A stretch of 64,000 bases of DNA from the NCBI GenBank assembly GCA_029055345.1, contig JAIDDJ010000027.1, forward strand, positions 58,730-122,729, written 5' to 3'. This DNA is from Muribaculaceae bacterium (GTDB lineage: Bacteria > Bacteroidota > Bacteroidia > Bacteroidales > Muribaculaceae). Position numbers and translations under genes: made by a program. The stretch's first letter is position 1, and every line of letters begins with the position of its first letter. The notes below the pieces were generated by a model that was given only the letters and a program-made list of their open reading frames with translations, made no database searches and was not told the origin of the DNA. Of the stretch, positions 27,880 to 37,659 are shown in pieces.

Positions 27880-28126
27880 ATTCAGATTAACGTTATTAGG
27901 TAATTATAATTACTTCTTTTCTTTTAACGGACCGAACCTTTTAATCTTATGTAAATTGCAAAAATAAAGCCAAATAATCAATGATTTATTTTTATGTTTT
28001 AAAAATTCGTTAAAACGTCAATAGATTACCGGTTTTAATTGTTAAAAATTTTGAAGATATTTACTATTTTTTCAAGGTTATGAAGCCTTGATATGTAATT
28101 CCCTGATTTGTTTAACAAGCTTCTTT

Positions 28127-29668
28127 ATGAAAAAGTCAATAATGTGGATGCTTACGGCTGTAATGTCAGTGACTTTTATAGCGTTGCTCTATTTCCAGAT
28201 AATGTATCTTGAAAACATGGTGAAAATGCGTGAAGAGCAATTCACCGAGGGAGTGATGCGCTCTTTAAGCTCCACTGCCGAATTTATGGAGAGACAGGAG
28301 ACAATGTATTTTCTTGAGCAGGACGTAAATATAATTGAGTCAAGTCTCTATGACCCGTATGTGCCTACAGAAACATCTTCCGTGAGCATGAATTACGGCG
28401 ATGACAAAAACAGTCAAAGCAATCACTCTTATTTAGTAACGGTCCCTTCGGAAGGAACATCTCAGGGAATTAGGCTTAATTTCCCGTCTGCCACGCAGGA
28501 CATAGCCTCTCGGTATGGTTCGATGCAGGAGGTGATTCGCACACAATACCTGTATCAGAAAGGCCTCCTTAACGAAGTCATCCTTTCGATTCTGCGCGAT
28601 TCCGGGACCCGTCCGATTTTCGAACGCGCCGATTCCACTATAATCCGTAATTGTCTTACCACTGAACTTGCCAACAATGGCCTGAAAGTACCCTTTGTAT
28701 TCGCAGTCACTTCTCCTCGAAATGAGCTGATTTATGCCACCGAAGGATATCAGAATGGAGCGAAAGGTGCTTATTCAATCCCGCTTTTCAGCCACACTGA
28801 TTCAAACTATGTTCTAAGTGTGGAATTTCCTTCCAAGAACAATTACATTTTCAAGTCAGTAAGATTCATTATTCCGAGTCTCGCTTTTACGGTAATGCTT
28901 ATCGTTATTTTCCTCTATACGTTGATACTTGCGTTCAGGCAAAAGAATCTTGCTGAAATGAAGACCGACTTTATCAACAATATGACCCACGAACTGAAAA
29001 CCCCTATTTCCACGATATCTCTCGCGGGTCAGATGTTAAGCGAGCCTTCAATCCGAAAGTCGCAATCCACGCTCACCCACCTCTCTGAAGTGATCGTGGA
29101 GGAATCGAAGCGTCTGAGGTTTCAGGTTGAAAAAGTGCTTCAGCTCTCGGTGCTTGATAAGACCGGAAGCACTCTCAAATTCACCGAAGTGAATGCGAAC
29201 TCTATTATCCATAACGTGGTCAACACGTTCAAACTGAAGGTCGAGAAGCAAGGAGGAACAATCGATGCCGCCCTTGACGCGCCGGACGCTGAAGTCTCGG
29301 TTGATGAGATGCAGTTTACCAACGTGATTTTCAATCTACTTGACAACGCGCTCAAATATATGAAGGAAAATGAGGAGCCTCACTTGAAGATTAAGACATC
29401 AAACCTGCAGCCGGGCAAACTGGAGATTCGCGTAATCGACAACGGAATAGGAATCAAGAAAGAACATGCCCGCCATATATTCGAAAAATTCTATCGCGTT
29501 AGCACCGGTAACCGACATGATGTAAAAGGATTCGGTCTCGGACTCGCTTATGTAAAGAAGATGATCGATGCTTTCGGTGGCTCCATTTCCGTGGAAAGTG
29601 AATTCGGTCGCGGAAGCACATTTATTATAATTCTGCCCCTCGCGGATTCCAATAATATTCAGGAATAA
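28127..29668 (+). CDS. membrane sensor histidine kinase (RprX-like)
   Basis: NNMTHELKTPISTISLAGQML H-box; N/G boxes NVIFNLLDNALKYM and GFGLGLAYVKKMIDAFGG. Confidence 0.92.
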   Translation: MKKSIMWMLTAVMSVTFIALLYFQIMYLENMVKMREEQFTEGVMRSLSSTAEFMERQETMYFLEQDVNIIESSLYDPYVPTETSSVSMNYGDDKNSQSNHSYLVTVPSEGTSQGIRLNFPSATQDIASRYGSMQEVIRTQYLYQKGLLNEVILSILRDSGTRPIFERADSTIIRNCLTTELANNGLKVPFVFAVTSPRNELIYATEGYQNGAKGAYSIPLFSHTDSNYVLSVEFPSKNNYIFKSVRFIIPSLAFTVMLIVIFLYTLILAFRQKNLAEMKTDFINNMTHELKTPISTISLAGQMLSEPSIRKSQSTLTHLSEVIVEESKRLRFQVEKVLQLSVLDKTGSTLKFTEVNANSIIHNVVNTFKLKVEKQGGTIDAALDAPDAEVSVDEMQFTNVIFNLLDNALKYMKENEEPHLKIKTSNLQPGKLEIRVIDNGIGIKKEHARHIFEKFYRVSTGNRHDVKGFGLGLAYVKKMIDAFGGSISVESEFGRGSTFIIILPLADSNNIQE

Positions 29669-29789
29669 AAAAAGAATTTAACATTTTAGCCTTTATCCTG
29701 CGGATTTTTAACGATTGGATTGTTATAATTATAAAATTAAGGCGAATTTAGATTCGTCTCCCCCTGATGAAAGTAAAAAAGTGTGAAAT

Positions 29790-30485
29790 ATGGATGAGAA
29801 ATTAAGAATACTGCTCTGCGAGGATGATGAAAACCTCGGAATGCTTCTCCGGGAATTTCTGCAGGCCAAGGGCTACAATGCAGATTTATGCAGTGATGGA
29901 GAAAAGGGATACAAGGCGTTTCTCAAAGGGAAATACGACCTGTGTGTGCTCGACGTGATGATGCCCAAGAAGGATGGCTTCACTCTTGCTCAGGAAATAC
30001 GTAATGTCAATAGCCAGGTGCCTATTATCTTTCTGACCGCCAAGAACATGAAGGAAGATATTCTTCAGGGCTTCAAAATCGGTGCCGACGATTATCTCAC
30101 GAAACCTTTCTCAATGGAAGAGCTCGTGTCCAGAATCACGGCTATCCTACGTCGTGTCCGCGGCAAGAAAGACAAGGAAATAACCGTCTATACTATCGGA
30201 AAATATACTTTCGATACGCAAAAACAGACCCTGATTTCGGAAAACAAGACTCAGAAGCTTACCACGAAGGAATCCGAGTTGCTCGCCCTCTTGTGTCAAC
30301 ACATCAATGAGATTCTTGAACGAAATTATGCTCTGAAATCAATCTGGATCGATGACAATTATTTCAATGCCCGAAGCATGGACGTCTATATCACCAAACT
30401 TCGCAAATTGCTCAAGGATGATCCTCAGATTGAGATTATCAACATTCACGGCAAAGGCTATAAACTGATAGCCCCCGAAGCTTGA
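29790..30485 (+). CDS. OmpR-family response regulator (RprY-like)
   Basis: LLCEDDENLGMLLREFL...YDLCVLDVMMPKKDGFTLA, winged-helix C-terminus. Confidence 0.94.
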   Translation: MDEKLRILLCEDDENLGMLLREFLQAKGYNADLCSDGEKGYKAFLKGKYDLCVLDVMMPKKDGFTLAQEIRNVNSQVPIIFLTAKNMKEDILQGFKIGADDYLTKPFSMEELVSRITAILRRVRGKKDKEITVYTIGKYTFDTQKQTLISENKTQKLTTKESELLALLCQHINEILERNYALKSIWIDDNYFNARSMDVYITKLRKLLKDDPQIEIINIHGKGYKLIAPEA

Positions 30486-30513
30486 ATCCCCAATTGAATA
30501 TTTTCCAAGGAAA

Positions 30514-31254
30514 ATGAGTAGAATCCTGCGCCCGCTCTATCTAATCTATGAATATCTGATTGCGGGACCAATCTTTGTGATAGCAACTCTTATAGCCGCA
30601 TTAATCACGGGCATCGGATGCTCAATCGGTGACCGTGATTACTGGGGCTATTGGCCCGCTCATATATGGGCGAAGTTCACTTGCGTGATTTTTCTTATGA
30701 AAGTGGAGGTGACCGGTCGCGAAAACCTTGACAAAAAGCAGAGTTACGTATTCGTCGCCAATCATCAGGGGGCCTACGATATCTGGAGCATTTACGGCTA
30801 TCTCAACCACAATTTCAAATGGCTGATGAAGAAGAGTCTTGAAAAGGTATTTGCCGTAGGAGCCGCGTGCAAGAAAGGGGGACACGTTTTTGTGGATGAT
30901 TCGAGCGTTGCCGGTATCAAGGAGACAATCGCGGAAGCCGAACAGACTCTGAAGCATGGGATGTCGGTCGTGATTTTTCCCGAAGGCAGTCGCAGCTGGG
31001 ATGGCAAGATGATTCCCTTCAAACGCGGAGCTTTCATGCTCGCCGGAGAGTTTAAGCTCCCTGTCGTGCCGATTACAATCGATGGCAGTTTCAACGCCAT
31101 GCCGAGAAGCACCTACAACATGACCCCCACTAAAATTAAGCTTACAATCCATAAGCCGATTTTTCCGGGCGAGAGAGGCTTCAACACCAAAGCCCTGATG
31201 GCCCAATGCCGAGAAAGCATCAACTCCGCCCTACCCCCCGACTGCCAAGACTGA
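30514..31254 (+). CDS. plsC: 1-acyl-sn-glycerol-3-phosphate acyltransferase
   Basis: FVANHQGAYDIW (HxxxxD-type motif), VIFPEGSRSWDGKMIPFKRGAF. Confidence 0.92.
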   Translation: MSRILRPLYLIYEYLIAGPIFVIATLIAALITGIGCSIGDRDYWGYWPAHIWAKFTCVIFLMKVEVTGRENLDKKQSYVFVANHQGAYDIWSIYGYLNHNFKWLMKKSLEKVFAVGAACKKGGHVFVDDSSVAGIKETIAEAEQTLKHGMSVVIFPEGSRSWDGKMIPFKRGAFMLAGEFKLPVVPITIDGSFNAMPRSTYNMTPTKIKLTIHKPIFPGERGFNTKALMAQCRESINSALPPDCQD

Positions 31255-31350
31255 TTCCATGAGTAATCCATGCCGGTCTGACTTTAAGGATCGGTTGCTA
31301 TTTCCATGTCCAGTTCATCCGAAAAGGGGATAATCATGGTGTAAAACAAT

Positions 31351-31387
31351 AACGGTCTAAGCCGGATGATCATCAGCCTAAACCGTA
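31351..31387 (-). terminator. terminator downstream of mlaF-like gene
   Basis: Minus-strand stem ACGGTTTAGGCTGATGATCATCCGGCTTAGACCGT (G-U pairs only on this strand), then TATTGTTTT. Confidence 0.7.
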
Positions 31388-31411
31388 AATTAATTTCCTT
31401 ATGTAGCGATA

Positions 31412-32188
31412 CTATTTGTCGGAGTCGTATTTTCTTTCGAGGAAGAGTTTCACTTCTTTGAAGAGCTTGGATGCGAACACGAAATCATTCAGGGCCTTGT
31501 TGCCGCTGCGGTATATGGTATGGTCGTTGCCAATCCAATCGCAATGCCCCTTGTTGATAAACACGATGTTTTCTCCCATGCCGAGCACGGAGTTCATGTC
31601 GTGGGTATTGATTATTGTGGTGATACCATATTCGTGGGTGATATCCGACAGCAATTCATCAATAAGGATCGACGTCTGGGGGTCAAGACCGGAATTGGGT
31701 TCGTCGCAGAAAAGATATTTGGGATTCAATGCGATGGCGCGGGCTATGGCCACACGCTTCTGCATACCTCCCGATATTTCCGACGGATATTTGTTGTTGG
31801 CATTTTTGAGTCCTACCCTGTCGATACAGAACTGCGCGCGTTCAAGCTGCTCGCTCCGCGAAAGATGGCTGAACATCTTGAGGGGAAACATCACATTTCC
31901 CATCACCGTCTCATTGTCAAACAGAGCCGACCCCTGGAACAGCATTCCTATCTCTGTTCTGAGCTGGCGCTTCTGCGACATATCGAGGCTTCTGAATCGC
32001 CTTCCGTCATATAGTATCTCTCCCTCCTCCGGATAGAGAAGGCCTATCAGACACTTCATGAATACTGTCTTTCCCGAACCTGACTGACCTATTATGAGAT
32101 TGGTCTTCCCGGTTTCGAACTCGGCCGATATATCATACAGCACCTGCTGGCCGTCAAACCATTTCGATACGTGTTTAGCCTCAATCAT
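31412..32188 (-). CDS. MlaF-like ABC transporter ATP-binding protein
   Basis: Walker A GQSGSGKTVFMKCLIGLL; SGGMQKRVAIARAIALNPKYLFCDEPNSGLDPQTS. Confidence 0.93.
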   Translation of the reverse strand: MIEAKHVSKWFDGQQVLYDISAEFETGKTNLIIGQSGSGKTVFMKCLIGLLYPEEGEILYDGRRFRSLDMSQKRQLRTEIGMLFQGSALFDNETVMGNVMFPLKMFSHLSRSEQLERAQFCIDRVGLKNANNKYPSEISGGMQKRVAIARAIALNPKYLFCDEPNSGLDPQTSILIDELLSDITHEYGITTIINTHDMNSVLGMGENIVFINKGHCDWIGNDHTIYRSGNKALNDFVFASKLFKEVKLFLERKYDSDK

Positions 32189-32961
32189 TGCAGTAAGAGT
32201 TTAGTAAGGATTACGTCGGCAAGCAGAATGATAATAGAGCTTGAAACGACCGCATTTGTACTCGCCTTTCCAACTTCAAGCGCTCCGCCCTTCACATAAT
32301 AACCATAATAGGCCGCAATGGAAGTTATTATGAACGCAAACACCACGGTCTTGATTATACTGTAATATACGTTCCAGGGTGCGAAAAACGACTGGATACC
32401 GTAAATATAATTCTCCATGGAAATCATGGTGGTGAATTTGGCGATGAACGCGCCGCCTACAAGCCCCATGAACATTGACAACACGCAAAGAACCGGCACA
32501 AACAGCACAAAACCGATTATTTTCGGAAATATGATGAAATTTGCCGAGTTCAATCCCATTATCTCCAGAGCATCTATTTGCTCGGTGACCCGCATCGTGC
32601 CTATTTCCGAAGCGATATTCGAACCGACCTTGCCGGCCAAAATCAGACACATCATCGTGGATGAAAACTCGAGGACAAGTATCTCGCGAGTGGCCATACC
32701 GGTGGAATATGCCGGTATCATCGGTGATGTGATGTTGATGGTCATCTGAATGCAAATCACCGCTCCGATGAATAGCGAAATGATAATGACAAGCGGAATG
32801 GAGTCTACTCCGAGCTTGGAAATCTCAAACACGAGATTCTTGAAGAATTCTTTCCATTTGTCGGGCTTACGGAACACTTGTGTCAGAAACACACAGTATC
32901 TGCCGAAGGATTTAATCGAACTTACCAGCATAAAAATCGAATAAACATTGTTTCCGGCCAA
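32185..32961 (-). CDS. MlaE-like ABC transporter permease
   Basis: Permease family features STGMATREILVLEFSSTMMCLILAGKVGSNIASEIGTMRVTEQIDALEIMGLN; 4-bp overlap with the ATPase gene. Confidence 0.93.
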   Translation of the reverse strand: MAGNNVYSIFMLVSSIKSFGRYCVFLTQVFRKPDKWKEFFKNLVFEISKLGVDSIPLVIIISLFIGAVICIQMTINITSPMIPAYSTGMATREILVLEFSSTMMCLILAGKVGSNIASEIGTMRVTEQIDALEIMGLNSANFIIFPKIIGFVLFVPVLCVLSMFMGLVGGAFIAKFTTMISMENYIYGIQSFFAPWNVYYSIIKTVVFAFIITSIAAYYGYYVKGGALEVGKASTNAVVSSSIIILLADVILTKLLLQ

Positions 32962-33069
32962 GAAATCTTAACCGGTTTCAATCACATTCTACTACTCTCA
33001 ACAAATCAATAGAAGAATAGTTGATTTTGGATATTGATACAAAATTACAAAAAAAAGATGATAAAGTTC

Positions 33070-33100
33070 TTTGGCAAAGCGTCGATTTTTAGTAATTTTG
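33070..33100 (+). promoter_or_regulatory. Bacteroidetes-type promoter for udk
   Basis: TTTG-N19-TAATTTTG, 38 bp before the ATG at 33139. Confidence 0.6.
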
Positions 33101-33138
33101 TAGAAATAAGTCATAGAATATCAAAAATAAGAGCCTTT

Positions 33139-33759
33139 ATGCTTGTAATTGGAATCGCCGGAGGGACGGGAAGCGGAAAGACCACAGTGGTTCGAAAGAT
33201 TATAGAAAGTCTGCCGGCCGGAGAAGTAGTAGTGATGCCCCAGGACTGTTATTATAAGGACAATAAGCATATACCCCTTGAGGTGCGTCTGAAGATGAAT
33301 TATGACGAACCTGCCTCGATTGAATGGAGCCTGCTCACCCAACAGATCAAAGAACTCAAGGAAGGCAAAGAGGTGGAAATGCCTACATATGATTTCATCA
33401 CCTGCTCCCGGCTCCCTGAGACTATAAAGCTTAAACCAAAGGAAGTGATAGTGGTTGAGGGTATACTTGTACTTACTGACAAGGAGCTGAGGGATATGCT
33501 TGATGTCAAGGTGTTTGTTGATGCTGACGCTGACGAACGCTTAATTAGAGTGATCAGGCGTGATTGCGTGGAACGCGGGCGAACTCCCGCCATGGTGATT
33601 GACCGATATCAGGACACGCTCAAGCCGATGCATGAACTCTATATTGAGCCCTCAAAACGGTATGCCGACCTGATAATTCCGCAAGGAGGTAGCAATAACG
33701 TGGCTATCAAATTACTTACTGATTACATTCGTTCACTTTTGCCCGCTTACGCGAAATGA
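33139..33759 (+). CDS. udk: uridine kinase
   Basis: MLVIGIAGGTGSGKTTVVRKI, MPQDCYYKDNKHIPLEVRLKMNYDEPASIEW. Start trimmed from 33034. Confidence 0.92.
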   Translation: MLVIGIAGGTGSGKTTVVRKIIESLPAGEVVVMPQDCYYKDNKHIPLEVRLKMNYDEPASIEWSLLTQQIKELKEGKEVEMPTYDFITCSRLPETIKLKPKEVIVVEGILVLTDKELRDMLDVKVFVDADADERLIRVIRRDCVERGRTPAMVIDRYQDTLKPMHELYIEPSKRYADLIIPQGGSNNVAIKLLTDYIRSLLPAYAK

Positions 33760-34694
33760 AGATTTTCCCATTTTTAAGTAAGAAAATTAATAAGGAGCTT
33801 GTGGAATCATCCACTTCGCTGACTCCGGAGGAAATCTCCGATCTCGAAGGGCACACTCCCGACATGCAGGAAGTGACGGTAAAGGAAGAGGAAACCATCA
33901 ATACCGAGGAAGGCGACGCAACGCTTGAAGTTGTGGAGAATATCCCGGAAAAGGGAGTGCTTCGCACTGACAATCTGGTGAAGAAATATGGTAAGCGCAC
34001 GGTTGCAAATCATGTCTCTATCGAGGTGACGCAGGGGGAAATCGTCGGTCTGCTGGGCCCTAACGGTGCCGGTAAGACTACTACTTTCTATATGACCGTC
34101 GGCCTTATCACCCCCAATGAAGGGAAAGTCTTTCTCGACAATGTCGACATTACAGGTTACCCGGTATATAAGCGCGCGCAAATCGGTATCGGCTATCTGC
34201 CGCAGGAGGCATCGGTCTTCCGCTCCCTCAGCGTGGAGAATAATATCAAGGCAATCCTTGAGATGACCAACACGTCAAAGGAATATCAGAAGGCAAAACT
34301 CGAGCAGCTTATCAACGAATTCAGTCTGAATCATGTGCGCCATAATTTAGGGACAAGCCTCTCTGGTGGAGAACGGCGTCGCACGGAGATAGCCAGGTGT
34401 CTGGCCATAAATCCAAAATTCATCATGCTCGACGAACCATTCGCCGCAGTTGACCCGATTGCCGTGGAAGATATTCAGGAAGTGGTCTATCACCTGAAGG
34501 AACGAAATATCGGCGTACTGATCACTGACCATAAGGCGGATTCTATTCTCGGAATCACCGACAGGGCTTATATGCTTTTCGAAGGGCGCGTGCTTTTCCA
34601 GGGAACAAGCGAGGAACTCGCTTCAAATCCTGTGGTCAGGGAGAAGTATCTTGGTCGCGACTTCGTCTTCACGCCTAAAAAATTCAAGACCTGA
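33756..34694 (+). CDS. lptB: LPS export ABC transporter ATP-binding protein with ~70-aa acidic N-terminal extension
   Basis: LRTDNLVKKYGKRTVANHVSIEVTQGEIVGLLGPNGAGKTTTFYMTVGL; SLSGGERRRTEIARCLAINPKFIMLDEPFAAVDPIAVEDIQ; ATGA overlap with udk. Confidence 0.93.
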   Translation: MKIFPFLSKKINKELVESSTSLTPEEISDLEGHTPDMQEVTVKEEETINTEEGDATLEVVENIPEKGVLRTDNLVKKYGKRTVANHVSIEVTQGEIVGLLGPNGAGKTTTFYMTVGLITPNEGKVFLDNVDITGYPVYKRAQIGIGYLPQEASVFRSLSVENNIKAILEMTNTSKEYQKAKLEQLINEFSLNHVRHNLGTSLSGGERRRTEIARCLAINPKFIMLDEPFAAVDPIAVEDIQEVVYHLKERNIGVLITDHKADSILGITDRAYMLFEGRVLFQGTSEELASNPVVREKYLGRDFVFTPKKFKT

Positions 34695-34742
34695 ACTTAA
34701 TCAAACTGTCCGCTTTATTTTTATTATCGATTACTTATAGAA

Positions 34743-36452
34743 ATGAATTGTTTGCAAAGAATTTTTAAGCACTATAATCAGCTCCCCCGGAGAGGAGTTC
34801 TTCTTTCAGCTGTTCTATTTTCAATTTTTATAGCCGGAACATTGATTCCGGCTGCAGAGGCGGCCAAGCAGGAAGAAAAAGAGTTTACCGTGGTTCTTGA
34901 TGCCGGACACGGAGGACACGACCACGGAGCGATCGACAATGGAGCTCGTGAAAAGGATATAAACCTGGGCGTTACGCTCAAACTCGCAAATCTCATCAAG
35001 AAGAAATTGAAAAATGTAAAAGTAGTCCTGACGCGGAGCGAAGACCGGTTTGTCAGCCTGCAGGAACGTGCCAATATAGCCAACCGCAACCGTGGTGAAC
35101 TCTTCATTTCCATCCATACTAATTCGGTCGATAAGTCGAATCCCAACAGGAGTAAAATCGCCGGCGCTTCCGTCTATGCACTTGGTTCGCAAAAGAACGC
35201 CGACAATCTCAGAGTGGCGCAAAGGGAGAATGCCGTAATCGAACTGGAACGTGATTACCATCAGAAATACAGCGGGTTTGACCCTTCGAAAGATGAATCA
35301 TATATCATCTTTGAAATGGCTCAGAAGAAAACCATCGGCCAAAGCTTGAAATTTGCTGATACTGCTCAGAAACAACTCGTAAAATCCGGGCGAACGGACA
35401 GAGGTGTCCGTCAGGCAGGCTTTTGGGTGCTTTGGGCAACTTCGATGCCGTCGGTACTCGTGGAACTCGATTTTATTTGTAACCGCGAATCTGCCGAATA
35501 TCTTAATTCATCACGCGGACAGGATGAACTGGCCGAAGCATTGTGCAAGGCTGTGGAACAATATGTGGAAACCCAGCGCAAATTGCAGAAAAACACCTCG
35601 GCCGCACCCGGAGCAAAATCCACTGCACCGGCTTCCGCGAGTCAAGAATTCACCGAAGAACACGCATCCCTCCGCGAGGAGCCAGCTGAAAGCGGTAAAT
35701 CCACTGTCGGTTCGCTTGTCGCAGCTAATTCTGAAAAGAAAACCCGAAGCCATAATCCGGCCACACCTCAATCACCCCGCTATTCAAGCGGACCGCGCCG
35801 CCGACGCTCAGTTGCATCCCGTGAGGCTTCCGACAAAAGGGTGCTGGAAACAGAAAGTATTCTCGTTAAAAGCGAAAATGATTATCTTCTCGTTTCTGAA
35901 AAACATCAGGAAGAAGTGGTGATGGCTTCTACACAAACCGAGGAGCCGAAAACCGGCAAAAAAGGAAAAAAGAAAAAAGAAAAGAAACAGAAGGGAAAAA
36001 AGCAGAATGCTGCCGCCAAATCAACTAATAATGATAAGGCAACCTCTCGCAGCAACAAAAAGACCTATGTCGTGAAGACATCCGGAAGCACAGTTGCCTC
36101 TAACAACCCTTATGAATTCTACCCTTCTTCTGTGGCCTCTTCCAAAAATGAAACCAAGACTTCGGGCACGGTGGCTCAAAACAAGAAAGAAAATACTACG
36201 GCTGCAAGCGCCTCCCGGAAGTCTTCAGCAAAAGGAAACCGACTTTATAAAATCCTGCTCCTTACCAGCGATAAGGAACTAAAATCTGACGACCCTAAAT
36301 TCCAAGGCATTGTTCCGACCGGAATGTTTGTGGAAAACGGTCAATATAAATACACGTTCGGAGGTAGCGAAAGCAGAACTGAAATAGAATCTCAACTGTT
36401 GGGACTTAGGTCAATTCTGCCGGAAGCTTCCATCGTGGTCAGGATGGAATGA
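34743..36452 (+). CDS. N-acetylmuramoyl-L-alanine amidase (Amidase_3) with Lys/Ser-rich linker and SPOR-like C-terminus
   Basis: FTVVLDAGHGGHDHGAIDNGAREKDINLGVTLKL; ISIHTNSVD; C-terminal YKILLLTSDKELKSDDPKFQGI...LGLRSILPEASIVVRME. Confidence 0.92.
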   Translation: MNCLQRIFKHYNQLPRRGVLLSAVLFSIFIAGTLIPAAEAAKQEEKEFTVVLDAGHGGHDHGAIDNGAREKDINLGVTLKLANLIKKKLKNVKVVLTRSEDRFVSLQERANIANRNRGELFISIHTNSVDKSNPNRSKIAGASVYALGSQKNADNLRVAQRENAVIELERDYHQKYSGFDPSKDESYIIFEMAQKKTIGQSLKFADTAQKQLVKSGRTDRGVRQAGFWVLWATSMPSVLVELDFICNRESAEYLNSSRGQDELAEALCKAVEQYVETQRKLQKNTSAAPGAKSTAPASASQEFTEEHASLREEPAESGKSTVGSLVAANSEKKTRSHNPATPQSPRYSSGPRRRRSVASREASDKRVLETESILVKSENDYLLVSEKHQEEVVMASTQTEEPKTGKKGKKKKEKKQKGKKQNAAAKSTNNDKATSRSNKKTYVVKTSGSTVASNNPYEFYPSSVASSKNETKTSGTVAQNKKENTTAASASRKSSAKGNRLYKILLLTSDKELKSDDPKFQGIVPTGMFVENGQYKYTFGGSESRTEIESQLLGLRSILPEASIVVRME

Positions 36453-36584
36453 CAGCCTTTAAATAAACCCAAAGTTCATAATTATTGTTAATAATGAGAA
36501 ATCAATCATCTGCGATCTTCCGACTTAACTTAAAAGAGATGAACAAAAGATGATTGAGAATATCAGTTCCCAACGTTTCAATTT

Positions 36585-37508
36585 ATGAAAAAGATAGTAA
36601 ACAAAGAATTGGTAATAGGGATTTCCGTGATTGCCACTATTGCAATCCTCGTGTTCGGAATAGATTATCTAAAGGGTATTAACCTTTTCAGCCCGGCGAA
36701 TTTCTATTATGTTGATTATGAAAATGTAAGTGGCCTTGAAGTATCCTCTCCTGTACAGATTGACGGATTTAAAGTGGGTCAGGTCAGAGAGATTTCATTC
36801 GACTATGACAATCCCGGGAAAATCAAGGTGCTTCTCGCCCTTGATAAAAAACTCCGCATTCCGGAAGACTCTCACGCAGCATTGAGTTCGACTCTGATGG
36901 GTAGCGGTTATGTGGAAATTACCTTGGGGCAAAGTAAAAAAATGCTCGATGTCGGAGGCACAATCAGCGCCGGAGGTTCAAACGGCCTTATGGCAAAACT
37001 TAGTGATGATATAATGCCGGCAGTCAATTCGATCCTTCCGAGAATAGATTCTCTGGTCTATAACCTTAACCGTGTAGCCGGAGATCCGGCTCTGACCGCA
37101 GCCATTCAGCGCCTTGACGGTATCACAGCAAATCTATCGGGCATCAGTGCGAATGCTTTATCTATGAGCCGGGGCCTGAACTCTGCCGTACAGCGAGACG
37201 TACCGGTAGTTATGACCAACGCACGCCATATTACAACGAAACTCGATTCCGTCAGCTCCAACCTTTACGTGCTGTCGAACCAACTTAAATCGCTCCCGCT
37301 CAATTCTACGATGGACAACGTCAATGCTATCACCGAGAACCTTAATAAATTCTCCAAGCAGCTCAATGACCCAAATTCCACACTCGGTATGCTGACTAAC
37401 GATCCGGAGCTTTATTATAGAATCAATCGCGTGGCTGCCGATATAGATTCGCTCATAGTAGACATTAAGAAGAATCCCAAACGCTACATATCTATCAAAC
37501 TCCTCTAA
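36585..37508 (+). CDS. MCE/MlaD family substrate-binding protein
   Basis: N-terminal TM anchor; GLEVSSPVQIDGFKVGQVREISFDYDNPGKIKVLLALDKKLRIPEDSHAALSSTLMGSGYVEI. Confidence 0.92.
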   Translation: MKKIVNKELVIGISVIATIAILVFGIDYLKGINLFSPANFYYVDYENVSGLEVSSPVQIDGFKVGQVREISFDYDNPGKIKVLLALDKKLRIPEDSHAALSSTLMGSGYVEITLGQSKKMLDVGGTISAGGSNGLMAKLSDDIMPAVNSILPRIDSLVYNLNRVAGDPALTAAIQRLDGITANLSGISANALSMSRGLNSAVQRDVPVVMTNARHITTKLDSVSSNLYVLSNQLKSLPLNSTMDNVNAITENLNKFSKQLNDPNSTLGMLTNDPELYYRINRVAADIDSLIVDIKKNPKRYISIKLL

Positions 37509-37540
37509 CGGAAAATACAGAATTAATCAAACATAATAAT

Positions 37541-37578
37541 TGCAGGGTAACTCTTCAGGTTACTCTGCATTATTTTTC
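37541..37578 (+). terminator. terminator of the MCE gene
   Basis: TGCAGGGTAAC-TCTTCAG-GTTACTCTGCA then TTATTTTTC. Confidence 0.75.
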
Positions 37579-37659
37579 GTGCAATTATTGTACACTATAA
37601 ATTAAAGAGACTGGCATTCTCCGGCTTTCACATCGCAATTACCAGAGACCGAACCGTAT

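Noticed and set aside
31351-31387. GATGATCATC palindrome considered as a regulator site
   Set aside because: It is the centre of a longer stem that pairs on minus-strand RNA and is followed by U-rich sequence; a terminator is the simpler reading.
31416-32036. 206-aa plus-strand ORF opposite the mlaF-like gene
   Set aside because: Antisense shadow of a strongly conserved ABC ATPase; no recognisable domain.
35404-35922. 172-aa same-strand alternate-frame ORF inside the amidase gene
   Set aside because: Overlaps the low-complexity linker; biased composition lets an alternate frame stay open.
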